Shown here: positions 1-4,991 of the stretch, piece by piece
Layout of the letters: every line of letters starts with the position of its first letter
Numbering within the stretch: position 1 is the first letter of the stretch
Origin: UBA4655 sp964585575
GTDB lineage: Bacteria; Planctomycetota; Planctomycetia; Pirellulales; UBA1268
Direction of reading: 5' to 3'
Assembly: GCA_964585575.1 (NCBI GenBank)
Contig: CAZPEM010000166.1
Span: forward strand, 1 to 6,157
DNA length: 6,157 nt
Made by a program: the position numbers and the translations under genes
Notes under the pieces: generated by a model
What the model saw: the letters and a program-made list of their open reading frames with translations, nothing else
Told to the model about the DNA's origin: nothing
The model's database searches: none

Positions 1-57
1 TGGACCGACATGAACAACGACCACGAGCGGGAGTGGTTCGAGAAACCGGGGAAGTGA
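1..57 (+). CDS. C-terminal end of an unidentified protein (partial)
   Basis: Frame 1 is open from the first base to a TGA at 55-57 and gives the tail WTDMNNDHEREWFEKPGK. The start lies upstream of the window. The tail is hydrophilic and strongly charged, with two Trp residues, and shows no motif that I can assign to a family. The call rests on codon use in keeping with the neighbours, the window beginning inside the frame, and a candidate terminator hairpin about 65 bases downstream. With only 18 codons visible, a chance open frame cannot be excluded. Confidence 0.45.
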   Translation, partial: WTDMNNDHEREWFEKPGK

Positions 58-121
58 CGCACGGCAAACTGCTCGCTCGCCGCGCCGCGGAGGCCCGGGA
101 GGTTCGGGCAAGGGCTCATAG

Positions 122-156
122 GCCGCTGGCCGACCGGAAAACCCGGCGGGAGCGGC
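122..156 (+). terminator. GC-rich hairpin, possible terminator of the upstream gene
   Basis: GCCGCT (122-127) pairs perfectly with AGCGGC (151-156). Inside, CCG (130-132) pairs with CGG (147-149), and CCGG (134-137) pairs with CCGG (143-146) around an AAAAC loop, leaving one bulged A and a small GG/G internal loop. The sequence after it is T-richer than its surroundings (GTTGATCGGTCTGTTTGTTG) but has no clean T run. It lies between the end of the first gene and the promoter-like element of the next, where a terminator would be expected. Confidence 0.4.
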
Positions 157-173
157 GTTGATCGGTCTGTTTG

Positions 174-207
174 TTGAAACCTTCGGCGGGTTGGCGGTGT
201 ATATAGT
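174..207 (+). promoter_or_regulatory. Promoter-like element upstream of the secreted protein gene
   Basis: TTGAAAC (174-180) and an AT-rich TATATAGT (200-207) stand out in a GC-rich stretch 50-85 bases before the start codon. For a housekeeping sigma factor the TTGAAA-to-TATATA spacing of 20 bases is too long. Read as an ECF-type promoter, GAAAC (176-180) would be the -35, with a -10 around 197-203, which is a more usual distance. This fits the sigma-factor relic at the end of the same gene but is inference only. Confidence 0.35.
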
Positions 208-248
208 GGGGCCGCAGGAGCGCCGGCCGCAGATCGAACACTTTTTCC

Positions 249-253
249 GGAGA
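249..253 (+). promoter_or_regulatory. Ribosome binding site setting the start at 260
   Basis: GGAGA ends 6 bases before the ATG at 260. The frame is open back to an ATG at 158, but that earlier start has no Shine-Dalgarno sequence and would put 34 non-hydrophobic residues ahead of the signal peptide. The ATG at 260 is therefore preferred. Confidence 0.7.
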
Positions 254-259
254 ACTCTC

Positions 260-1324
260 ATGCTCGCCCGCGTGCTGCCATTGTGTGCCATCACCCTCGC
301 ATGGGCGACGCCCGTGCCTGCGGCCCCGTTCGACCTGGATCGTGTGGCAGCTGGGGCCACCTGGGTCATGCACTTCGACATGGACGCCGCCCGCGAGTCG
401 ATCGTCATGCAGCGTGCTTGGGAGCGGGCGCTGAAGATTCATCCCGCTGTCGAGCAGATGATGCGGATGGGCGCCGGCATGATGGGCATGGACCTGCGAA
501 AGGACCTCCGCGACGTCACGGCCTATGGCCTTGACACCGACAAACGCAACGGCGTGATGATCGTGCGGGTGAAGGCCAACCGCCAGATGCTCGAGAAGAT
601 GGTCGAGAAGGCGCCCGACCACGAGACGATGGAGCATCGGAAGTACACGCTGCACGCCTGGACCCACAAGGGCTGGAAGGGACGTGCCGGCGGGAAGGTG
701 GTGGGGGCGTTTTTCCGCGACGACGTGATGGTGTTCTCGCGGAAGCCGGAGCGAGTGAAGGCGGCGCTCGACGTGCTCGACGGCGAGGAGAAGCCGGCGG
801 CGGGCGACGGGCCGCTCGGCGGCCGGGTGCGGCCCGGCTCGATCATCGTGGCGCGGGCGGCCGCGGTCGATCCAGACACGAAGTGCCCGGTGCTGCGGCA
901 GGGGCGGTCGTTCCGCTTGGCCATTGGAGAGTACGAGGGCTCTTCTTTTTACCGGGCCAAGCTCGACATGGCGTCGTCCGAGGCGGCCGAGCAGACGGAG
1001 GACGTGGTCGAGGGCTTGGAGGCGCTGGGCCGACTCCGCTTCGGCGACGACGCGGCCGCGATGAAACTCATCGACGGAGTGAAGACGAAAACCGAGGGCT
1101 CGACCTGCATGATCGTGTGGGACGCCCCGGCCGAGGAGGTCTGGGCCGTCGTCGCGAAGATGGCCGATCGCTGGGAGCAGAAGCGGAAGGAGTGGATGCG
1201 TTCGCAGGGCAATCGCGGCGGCGACCGGGGCGGTTCAGGCTGCAAGGACTGCGATGACGGTTGCCCCATGAAGAAGCGTGGCGGAGAGAAGGACGACCGC
1301 AGGCTCCGCGATGACGAATTCTGA
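260..1324 (+). CDS. Secreted protein of unknown function with Met cluster and Cys-containing charged tail
   Basis: I do not recognise a named family. The 354-residue product begins with a signal peptide: Arg4, a hydrophobic core at about residues 5-17, and a VPAA cleavage region at 19-22. Cys9 is not in a proper lipobox, so a lipoprotein is unlikely. The mature part looks like a soluble, periplasmic-type alpha/beta protein. It has a methionine cluster at 67-77 (MMRMGAGMMGM), a mid region with alternating beta-like segments (VVGAFFRDDVMVFS), and helical stretches near 240-258 and 290-315. The last 40 residues are glycine- and charge-rich and include GCKDCDDGCPMKK (327-339). Two further cysteines lie at 209 and 283. 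The Met and Cys groups could bind metal, but nothing in the sequence proves it. The gene has a good ribosome binding site, and its last 14 bases overlap the start of a sigma-factor-like remnant, suggesting a former two-gene operon. Confidence 0.8.
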   Translation: MLARVLPLCAITLAWATPVPAAPFDLDRVAAGATWVMHFDMDAARESIVMQRAWERALKIHPAVEQMMRMGAGMMGMDLRKDLRDVTAYGLDTDKRNGVMIVRVKANRQMLEKMVEKAPDHETMEHRKYTLHAWTHKGWKGRAGGKVVGAFFRDDVMVFSRKPERVKAALDVLDGEEKPAAGDGPLGGRVRPGSIIVARAAAVDPDTKCPVLRQGRSFRLAIGEYEGSSFYRAKLDMASSEAAEQTEDVVEGLEALGRLRFGDDAAAMKLIDGVKTKTEGSTCMIVWDAPAEEVWAVVAKMADRWEQKRKEWMRSQGNRGGDRGGSGCKDCDDGCPMKKRGGEKDDRRLRDDEF

Positions 1325-1530
1325 CGACGCCGAACTTGTTTCGCGGGCGAAGGGGGCTGCGCGGCGAGCGTGGAGATCCTCGCTGCCCGGCACGAGGCGG
1401 CTGTAGTCGACTCCATGGGCACGGGTGCTGGCCCGACGAGGCGGTTGTCGTGCGGGAGGTCGACGTCGTGGTGATCGATCCCGCCGAGGGCATCGAGTGC
1501 CATTCGTGGCTGGCACCTTTTCGAAGCTAG
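1311..1530 (+). pseudogene. Decayed N-terminal remnant of an ECF-type sigma factor gene (candidate)
   Basis: An ATG at 1311, overlapping the preceding stop, opens MTNSDDAELVSRAKG, which resembles the N-terminus of sigma-70 region 2 in ECF factors (the familiar DxELVxRAxxGD pattern). This frame soon stops at TAG 1404-1406. If one G is added to the G5 run at 1352-1356, the reading continues as GGCAASVEILAARHEAAV, again matching the pattern that follows (ALxxRHxxxV). A second shift near 1430-1435 leads to DEAVVVREVDVVV, weakly like the DAEDVVQEVF segment, before a stop at 1528. Only about 70 of the usual 170-200 codons are represented. I saw the similarity by eye. The first two segments are persuasive, while the third is weak and overlaps a hairpin. 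The alternative is non-coding sequence with chance resemblance. Confidence 0.42.
1497..1521 (+). terminator. Hairpin followed by a short T run
   Basis: GTGCCA (1497-1502) pairs with TGGCAC (1511-1516), and C then TTTT follows (1517-1521). An alternative inner fold is GCCA (1499-1502) with TGGC (1507-1510) around a TTCG tetraloop. On the plus strand this would end transcripts from the secreted-protein gene before they run into the convergent hepT gene. On the minus strand the same hairpin lies just after the hepT stop but is not followed by T residues. Confidence 0.4.
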
Positions 1531-1982
1531 CAATGTCGCTTCTGTCCGACGTACCGCATGAGTCGCGTGGCCGTCTCGATGAGTTCGGGAGACGCCGCCA
1601 GTGACTCCTGGAGAACCCGGTCGGCACTCTCGATCAGGTAGTCGTGGGCAATCGCGTTGCGGAGCATCCGGAGCTCCCGCCAACGTTCGGCGGAATCGAT
1701 GAGCCCGCGGGCTTCCGCCCGCTGCAATCGGTCGAGCGGCGAGCCATCGTCCATCAGCTCGATCTGGTCGAGCGTGCGAAACACTCGCTGCACGAGAAAG
1801 TCGTTGAGCCGTGCAAACCGCGAAGTGAGCGCTTCGCAGGACTCCCGCTCGCCGACCGAGAGTTCACCGCCGAGCCGCTCCGCGAACGATGCCACACGGC
1901 CGCGAGACTCTTCGAGCACCCGGGCAGCTGCTTGCAGGAGAGCCAACTGTTCCCGAAGAACCTGTTTCAGCTGTTCGACCAC
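1527..1982 (-). CDS. hepT: HepT-like HEPN ribonuclease toxin
   Basis: The 151-residue protein is almost all helical and carries the HEPN RNase signature Rx4HxY as RNAIAHDY (Arg108, His113, Tyr115), preceded by the helix ending WRELRML. A central segment (SRFARLNDFLVQRVF, about 54-68, then LDRLQRAEARGLI at 83-95) is typical of HepT-like partners of MNT nucleotidyltransferases. In characterised systems the Arg/His pair supports metal-independent RNA cleavage, and the motif Tyr is AMPylated by the antitoxin. The start is GTG at 1982, within the end of the antitoxin gene (16-base overlap), with GGGAG 7 bases upstream, so the two are translationally linked. All key residues are present, so an active toxin is expected. 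Its target RNA cannot be read from the sequence. The family assignment is firm, the toxin role is by homology. Confidence 0.87.
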   Translation of the reverse strand: MVEQLKQVLREQLALLQAAARVLEESRGRVASFAERLGGELSVGERESCEALTSRFARLNDFLVQRVFRTLDQIELMDDGSPLDRLQRAEARGLIDSAERWRELRMLRNAIAHDYLIESADRVLQESLAASPELIETATRLMRYVGQKRHC

Positions 1983-2311
1983 AACTCCACTCCCGTCAGC
2001 CGCGCGAGCGACGGGAACCCACCCGTTCCGCCGCCGTCATCCACCACGAGATCGACACGTTGCGGCCCGATCTCGTCTTCGAGCGCGATTCGCAGCCGCT
2101 GCGTCAATCGGTAGACGTCTGCGGGGTGTCGTGGATCGAGTTCGACGAGCAGGTCGATGTCGCCGCCGCGACGGGTCGGGTCGGCCCGCGAACCGAAGAG
2201 CACGATCCTGCGCCAGGCGACGCCGAGTTCCTCGCATGCCCTCGCGACCGCACGGCGAATGCCCTCCTGCTCGGATGTGGTAAGCCGGAGATTCGTGGCG
2301 ATGCCAGCCAT
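1967..2311 (-). CDS. mntA: MntA-like minimal nucleotidyltransferase antitoxin
   Basis: A 114-residue DNA polymerase beta-type nucleotidyltransferase of the minimal (MNT) class. It contains the signature LFGSRADPTRRGGDIDLLVE, in which GS is followed by nine residues and then DxD (the metal-binding Asp pair). RVDLVVDD further on supplies the likely third acidic residue. The N-terminal segment LTTSEQEGIRRAVARACEEL forms the usual first helix. Such proteins transfer AMP from ATP to the Tyr of the HepT HEPN motif and so neutralise the RNase. The frame stays open upstream to 2467, but the extra 52 residues are rich in Arg, Pro and Gly and unlike the family. ATG 2311 directly before the conserved helix is preferred. 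It has no Shine-Dalgarno sequence, and a -10-like TACAAT sits 7 bases upstream, suggesting a leaderless message. The gene order is antitoxin first, toxin second. Confidence 0.87.
   Translation of the reverse strand: MAGIATNLRLTTSEQEGIRRAVARACEELGVAWRRIVLFGSRADPTRRGGDIDLLVELDPRHPADVYRLTQRLRIALEDEIGPQRVDLVVDDGGGTGGFPSLARLTGVELWSNS
1990..1994 (-). promoter_or_regulatory. Ribosome binding site for hepT inside mntA
   Basis: On the minus strand GGGAG lies 7 bases before the GTG at 1982 and inside the last codons of mntA. It supports the GTG as the real start and reinitiation after mntA translation. A second GGAG (1985-1988) is too close to serve. Confidence 0.55.
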
Positions 2312-2318
2312 GACCGAA

Positions 2319-2324
2319 ATTGTA
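2319..2324 (-). promoter_or_regulatory. Candidate -10 element for a leaderless mntA-hepT transcript
   Basis: On the minus strand TACAAT (one mismatch from TATAAT) is followed by seven bases and then the mntA ATG at 2311. Transcription would therefore begin at or next to the start codon. The -35 region at the right distance (TTTCGG, 2347-2342) is poor, so the call depends mainly on the -10 and the absence of a Shine-Dalgarno sequence. Confidence 0.45.
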
Positions 2325-2412
2325 GGTCGGCAACGGCCCGGCCGAAAGCATGGAAACGCCCCGATCAATCCGGCGCCGTCGGCCGGGCCACGAAGAGAGA
2401 TCGTGATTCGCC

Positions 2413-2459
2413 GGAGGGCGGTGCGGATGGCTGCAAGGATCGAGCGGGCGACGTACCAT
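2413..2459 (+). promoter_or_regulatory. aguB upstream region: ribosome binding site for an alternative start, and a -10-like TACCAT
   Basis: GGAGGG (2413-2418) lies 8 bases before an in-frame ATG at 2427, which would lengthen AguB by 13 residues. The ATG at 2466 lacks a Shine-Dalgarno sequence and is preceded by ACCTCC, which resembles the anti-Shine-Dalgarno. TACCAT (2454-2459), six bases before it, could be a -10 for a leaderless message. The two readings are mutually exclusive and the sequence alone does not decide between them. Confidence 0.35.
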
Positions 2460-2465
2460 ACCTCC

Positions 2466-3380
2466 ATGAATCACCCATCCAGGTCCACGAAGCCCGCGAT
2501 CGTGCGGGTCGGCCTCGTGCAGTCGGCCTGCACGGACGACCGGGAGCACAACGTCGCGCAGGCCCTCGCGGGAATCGCGGAGGCGGCCGCCGGCGGGGCC
2601 GACATCGTCTGCCTCCAGGAGCTCTTTGCCGGCGAGTATCCCTGCCAGGCGGAGGACCATGCGAAGTTCACCGAGGCCGAGCGGGTGCCCGGGCCGCTCA
2701 CGCAGCGGCTCCGTGAGGCGGCCCGGCAGCATGGCGTGGCGATCGTCGGCAGCGTCTTCGAACGGCGTGCCGACGGGCTCTTCCACAACACCGCGGTCGT
2801 GATCGACCGCGACGGTGAGCAGGTCGGCACCTACCGCAAGATGCACATCCCCGACGACCCTCACTACTACGAAAAGTTCTACTTCGCGCCGGGCGACACC
2901 GGCTTCATGGCCGTGCCGACCGCGATCGGCCCGCAGGAGGCGAAGCCGCGTACGCTCCAGGTGGGGCCGCTCGTCTGCTGGGACCAGTGGTACCCCGAGG
3001 CGGCGCGGCTCACGGCGATGGCCGGAGCGGAGGCGATCTTCTATCCCACCGCGATCGGCTGGCTCGACGGCGAGGAGTCGCTCCACCGAGCCCAGTATGA
3101 ATCCTGGGACACGATGCTCCGCAGCCACGCGATCGCCAACGGCGTGTTCGTGGTCGCGGTGAATCGGACCGGCCGCGAGGGGCCACTGCGGTTCTGGGGG
3201 GCGAGCGTGGTCTATGCGCCGAGCGGTGAACCGCTCGTAAGGGCCGGCCACGACACGCCCGAGACCGTGGTCGTGGAGTGCGACCTCGCCCGGATCGAGT
3301 GGTCGCGGACGCGGTGGCCGTTTTTCCGCGATCGGCGGATCGACGCCTACGGCGGCCTGCTCGATCGTTGGGGGCGATGA
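2466..3380 (+). CDS. aguB: N-carbamoylputrescine amidase (putrescine biosynthesis)
   Basis: A cytoplasmic carbon-nitrogen hydrolase of the nitrilase superfamily, 304 residues, full length for the family. It hydrolyses N-carbamoylputrescine to putrescine, CO2 and ammonia. The catalytic triad is visible: Glu52 in CLQELF, Lys125 in YRKMHIPDD, and Cys171 in LVCWDQWYPEAAR. The stretch HIPDDPHYYEKFYFAPGDTG (127-146) and the EYPCQ segment after Glu52 (57-61) are characteristic of this amidase rather than of beta-ureidopropionases or general nitrilases. The later part (residues 186-247, from GAEAIFYPTAIGW to RFWGASVV) follows the usual order. ATG 2466 places the first beta strand (VRVGLVQ) about 13 residues in, as expected; an ATG at 2427 is the alternative. 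The TGA is separated by one base from the GTG of agmatine deiminase, the next enzyme of the same pathway, so the genes are co-transcribed and function together. Confidence 0.94.
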   Translation: MNHPSRSTKPAIVRVGLVQSACTDDREHNVAQALAGIAEAAAGGADIVCLQELFAGEYPCQAEDHAKFTEAERVPGPLTQRLREAARQHGVAIVGSVFERRADGLFHNTAVVIDRDGEQVGTYRKMHIPDDPHYYEKFYFAPGDTGFMAVPTAIGPQEAKPRTLQVGPLVCWDQWYPEAARLTAMAGAEAIFYPTAIGWLDGEESLHRAQYESWDTMLRSHAIANGVFVVAVNRTGREGPLRFWGASVVYAPSGEPLVRAGHDTPETVVVECDLARIEWSRTRWPFFRDRRIDAYGGLLDRWGR

Positions 3381-3381
3381 C

Positions 3382-4422
3382 GTGAAGCTCCGCGACGACT
3401 ACAGGCTGCCCGCGGAGTGGGAGCCGCAGGCGGCCACGTTTCTCGCCTGGCCGCACCGGCTCGCGACCTGGCCCGGTCACTTCGACCCGATCCCGGGCGT
3501 CTACGCGACGGTCGCGCGGCTCATCGCGCGGCACCAGCCCGTGCGAATCGTGGCCGGAGGCCGGGCGATTGCCGACGCGAAGCGGCATCTCGACGGCGAG
3601 CCAAACATCTCCTTCCTCGAGGTCTTCACGAGCGACGGCTGGATCCGCGATACCGCTCCCGTGTTTCTTGTGCCGAGAGCGGGTCGCAAGCTCCCTCCGC
3701 TGGCCGTCTGCTGGCCGTTCAACGCCTGGGGCGGCAAGTATCCGCCCTGGGATCTCGACGCCGCCGTGTCGGGGCGGATCGCCGCGAGCGAGGCGCTCCC
3801 GGCGGTGCGGCCGGGCATGGTGCTGGAAGGGGGTGCGATCGAGACCGACGGCGAAGGCACGCTCCTCGTGAATGAGCGGTGTGTCGTCGATCCGCGTCGC
3901 AATCCCGGGCTGACGCGAGGAGATGCGGAGACGATCCTCCGCGACGTGCTCGGGGTCGATGCCGTGGGCTGGCTCGACGGAGCGCTCGCGGGCGACGACA
4001 CCGACGGCCACGTCGACCAGATCGCACGCTTCGTGGCGCCGGGCCGGGTCGTCGCGGCGAGGCAGCCAGACGCTTCCGATCCCAACCACGCGGATCTCGA
4101 GCGGGTTATCGAGCGGCTCGGAAAGATTCGGGATGCCCGCGGCCGTCGGCTCGAGCTGATCCCGATCGACATCCCGCCGCGGTTCGAGCGGCACGGCGTG
4201 CAGCTGCCGGCGAGCCATCTCAATTTCCTCGTCACGAACGGCTCGGTGCTCGTGCCGGTGTTCGGCGGGGCGACCGACGCCGCCGCAATCCGCACCCTCG
4301 CCGACTGTTTTCCAGGCCGGTCGATCGAGCCTGTGGATTGCCGCGACCTGGTCTGGGGACGCGGGGCGATCCACTGCATCACCCGGGACGAGCCCGCCTG
4401 GAATCCGGCTGAAGGCCGCTGA
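3382..4422 (+). CDS. aguA: Agmatine deiminase (agmatine iminohydrolase)
   Basis: A 346-residue enzyme of the guanidino-group-modifying (pentein) superfamily, length normal for the family. It converts agmatine to N-carbamoylputrescine and ammonia in the cytoplasm, feeding the amidase encoded just upstream. Visible family motifs, in order: WEPQAATFLAWPH at the N-terminus, DGWIRDTAPVF (Trp87, Asp90), WPFNAWGGKYPPWD (111-124), LEGGAIETDG (148-157), DDTDGHVDQIARFV (His210, Asp212), LPASHLNFLVTNG (275-287), and the catalytic loop GRGAIHCITRDEP with Cys332. The last is usually GGGxIHC, so Arg327 is a variation. The start is GTG one base after the aguB stop, with a G-rich stretch (GGGGG) seven bases upstream inside aguB. 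The upstream source of agmatine, arginine decarboxylase, is not in this window. Confidence 0.94.
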   Translation: MKLRDDYRLPAEWEPQAATFLAWPHRLATWPGHFDPIPGVYATVARLIARHQPVRIVAGGRAIADAKRHLDGEPNISFLEVFTSDGWIRDTAPVFLVPRAGRKLPPLAVCWPFNAWGGKYPPWDLDAAVSGRIAASEALPAVRPGMVLEGGAIETDGEGTLLVNERCVVDPRRNPGLTRGDAETILRDVLGVDAVGWLDGALAGDDTDGHVDQIARFVAPGRVVAARQPDASDPNHADLERVIERLGKIRDARGRRLELIPIDIPPRFERHGVQLPASHLNFLVTNGSVLVPVFGGATDAAAIRTLADCFPGRSIEPVDCRDLVWGRGAIHCITRDEPAWNPAEGR

Positions 4423-4472
4423 AAATACGCCTTGCCCCCGACCGCACGCTTCCGCGACCATTCCAGGAAGTG

Positions 4473-4487
4473 GCCGCAGGCTGCGGC
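4473..4487 (+). other. Short perfect hairpin between aguA and the DoxX-family gene
   Basis: GCCGCA (4473-4478) and TGCGGC (4482-4487) form a perfect 6-bp stem with a GGC loop in the 92-base gap after aguA. No T run follows, so it could be a weak or factor-assisted terminator, an RNA-stabilising structure, or chance in GC-rich DNA. The rest of the gap (4423-4514) shows no clear promoter. Confidence 0.3.
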
Positions 4488-4502
4488 TGATCCACCGGCC
4501 AA

Positions 4503-4506
4503 GAGG
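4503..4506 (+). promoter_or_regulatory. Ribosome binding site of the DoxX-family gene
   Basis: GAGG within AAGAGG lies 8 bases before the ATG at 4515, which supports that start. It is one of the clearest Shine-Dalgarno sites in the window. Confidence 0.6.
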
Positions 4507-4514
4507 CATTTCCC

Positions 4515-4991
4515 ATGGCGACGATCGTGCAAGGGATCTTGACGCTGCTCGCCCGGCTGATGCTGACGGCCGTGTTCCTCTGGCTCACGGTCGCCTACAA
4601 GATCCCGGACTTCAAGGCGACGGTCGCGAGGATGGGGATGGAGGGCGTGCCTCAGCCGAGTCTCGCGCTCTTCTGCGCCATCGGCGTGCTCCTGATCGGA
4701 AGCCTGTCGGTGATCGCGGGCGCCTGGGCGCGGGCTGGCGCGCTCTTCCTCTTCGCGTTCCTCGCCGTTGCGACGTTCTACTACCACGACTTCTGGAAGG
4801 TGCAGGATGCGAACACTCGATTCAGTGAATCCTGGCACTTCATGAAGAACCTCGCGATCGGCGGCGGGCTCTTGATGCTGGCCGCGTTCGGGCCCGGCCC
4901 GTGGAGCGTCGACGGCTGGATCGAGCAGAAGATGGCCGAGGCGGAGAACGCGCCCGGTCAACGTGCGGCAAAGACGCCGGCCAAGCCCTGA
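4515..4991 (+). CDS. DoxX-family integral membrane protein
   Basis: A 158-residue membrane protein with four hydrophobic segments at about residues 6-28, 49-70, 73-90 and 111-127, the layout of the DoxX family. Family-like features are the RLMLTAVFLW opening with Lys29 and a Phe-rich loop after helix 1, the polar FYYHDFWK following helix 3, and SWHFMKNLAIGGGLL leading into helix 4. DoxX proteins are found in the cytoplasmic membrane. Members have been linked to respiratory quinone chemistry and to oxidative stress or thiol handling, but no substrate can be assigned here. The last 30 residues form a hydrophilic Ala/Lys/Pro tail (QRAAKTPAKP). The gene follows aguA by 92 bases in the same direction. 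It has its own ribosome binding site, so it may be co-transcribed without a functional tie. Its last 34 bases overlap the convergent PPC-domain gene. Confidence 0.83.
   Translation: MATIVQGILTLLARLMLTAVFLWLTVAYKIPDFKATVARMGMEGVPQPSLALFCAIGVLLIGSLSVIAGAWARAGALFLFAFLAVATFYYHDFWKVQDANTRFSESWHFMKNLAIGGGLLMLAAFGPGPWSVDGWIEQKMAEAENAPGQRAAKTPAKP

Noticed and set aside
260..325. Possible lipoprotein signal at Cys9 of the secreted protein
   Set aside because: The residues before Cys9 (LPL) do not form a lipobox, and a signal peptidase I site follows at about residues 19-22.
949..1683. Minus-strand open frames through the end of the secreted-protein gene and the 1325-1526 gap
   Set aside because: They are antisense to a gene with a signal peptide and good ribosome binding site, and their low-complexity Arg/Pro/Ser content indicates shadows.
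2312..2465. Functional link between the toxin-antitoxin pair and polyamine synthesis
   Set aside because: The two units only share a divergent intergenic region. Nothing in either protein pair points to a shared substrate or control site, so adjacency alone is not evidence.
1644..2716. Plus-strand open frames across the mntA-hepT pair
   Set aside because: The minus strand carries the HEPN and nucleotidyltransferase motifs. The plus-strand products are Arg/Ser/Pro-rich with no family likeness.
2037..4509. Long minus-strand open frames (2037-3251 and 3010-4509) opposite aguB and aguA
   Set aside because: They are antisense to two genes with intact catalytic motifs, and their translations are compositionally biased without recognisable domains.
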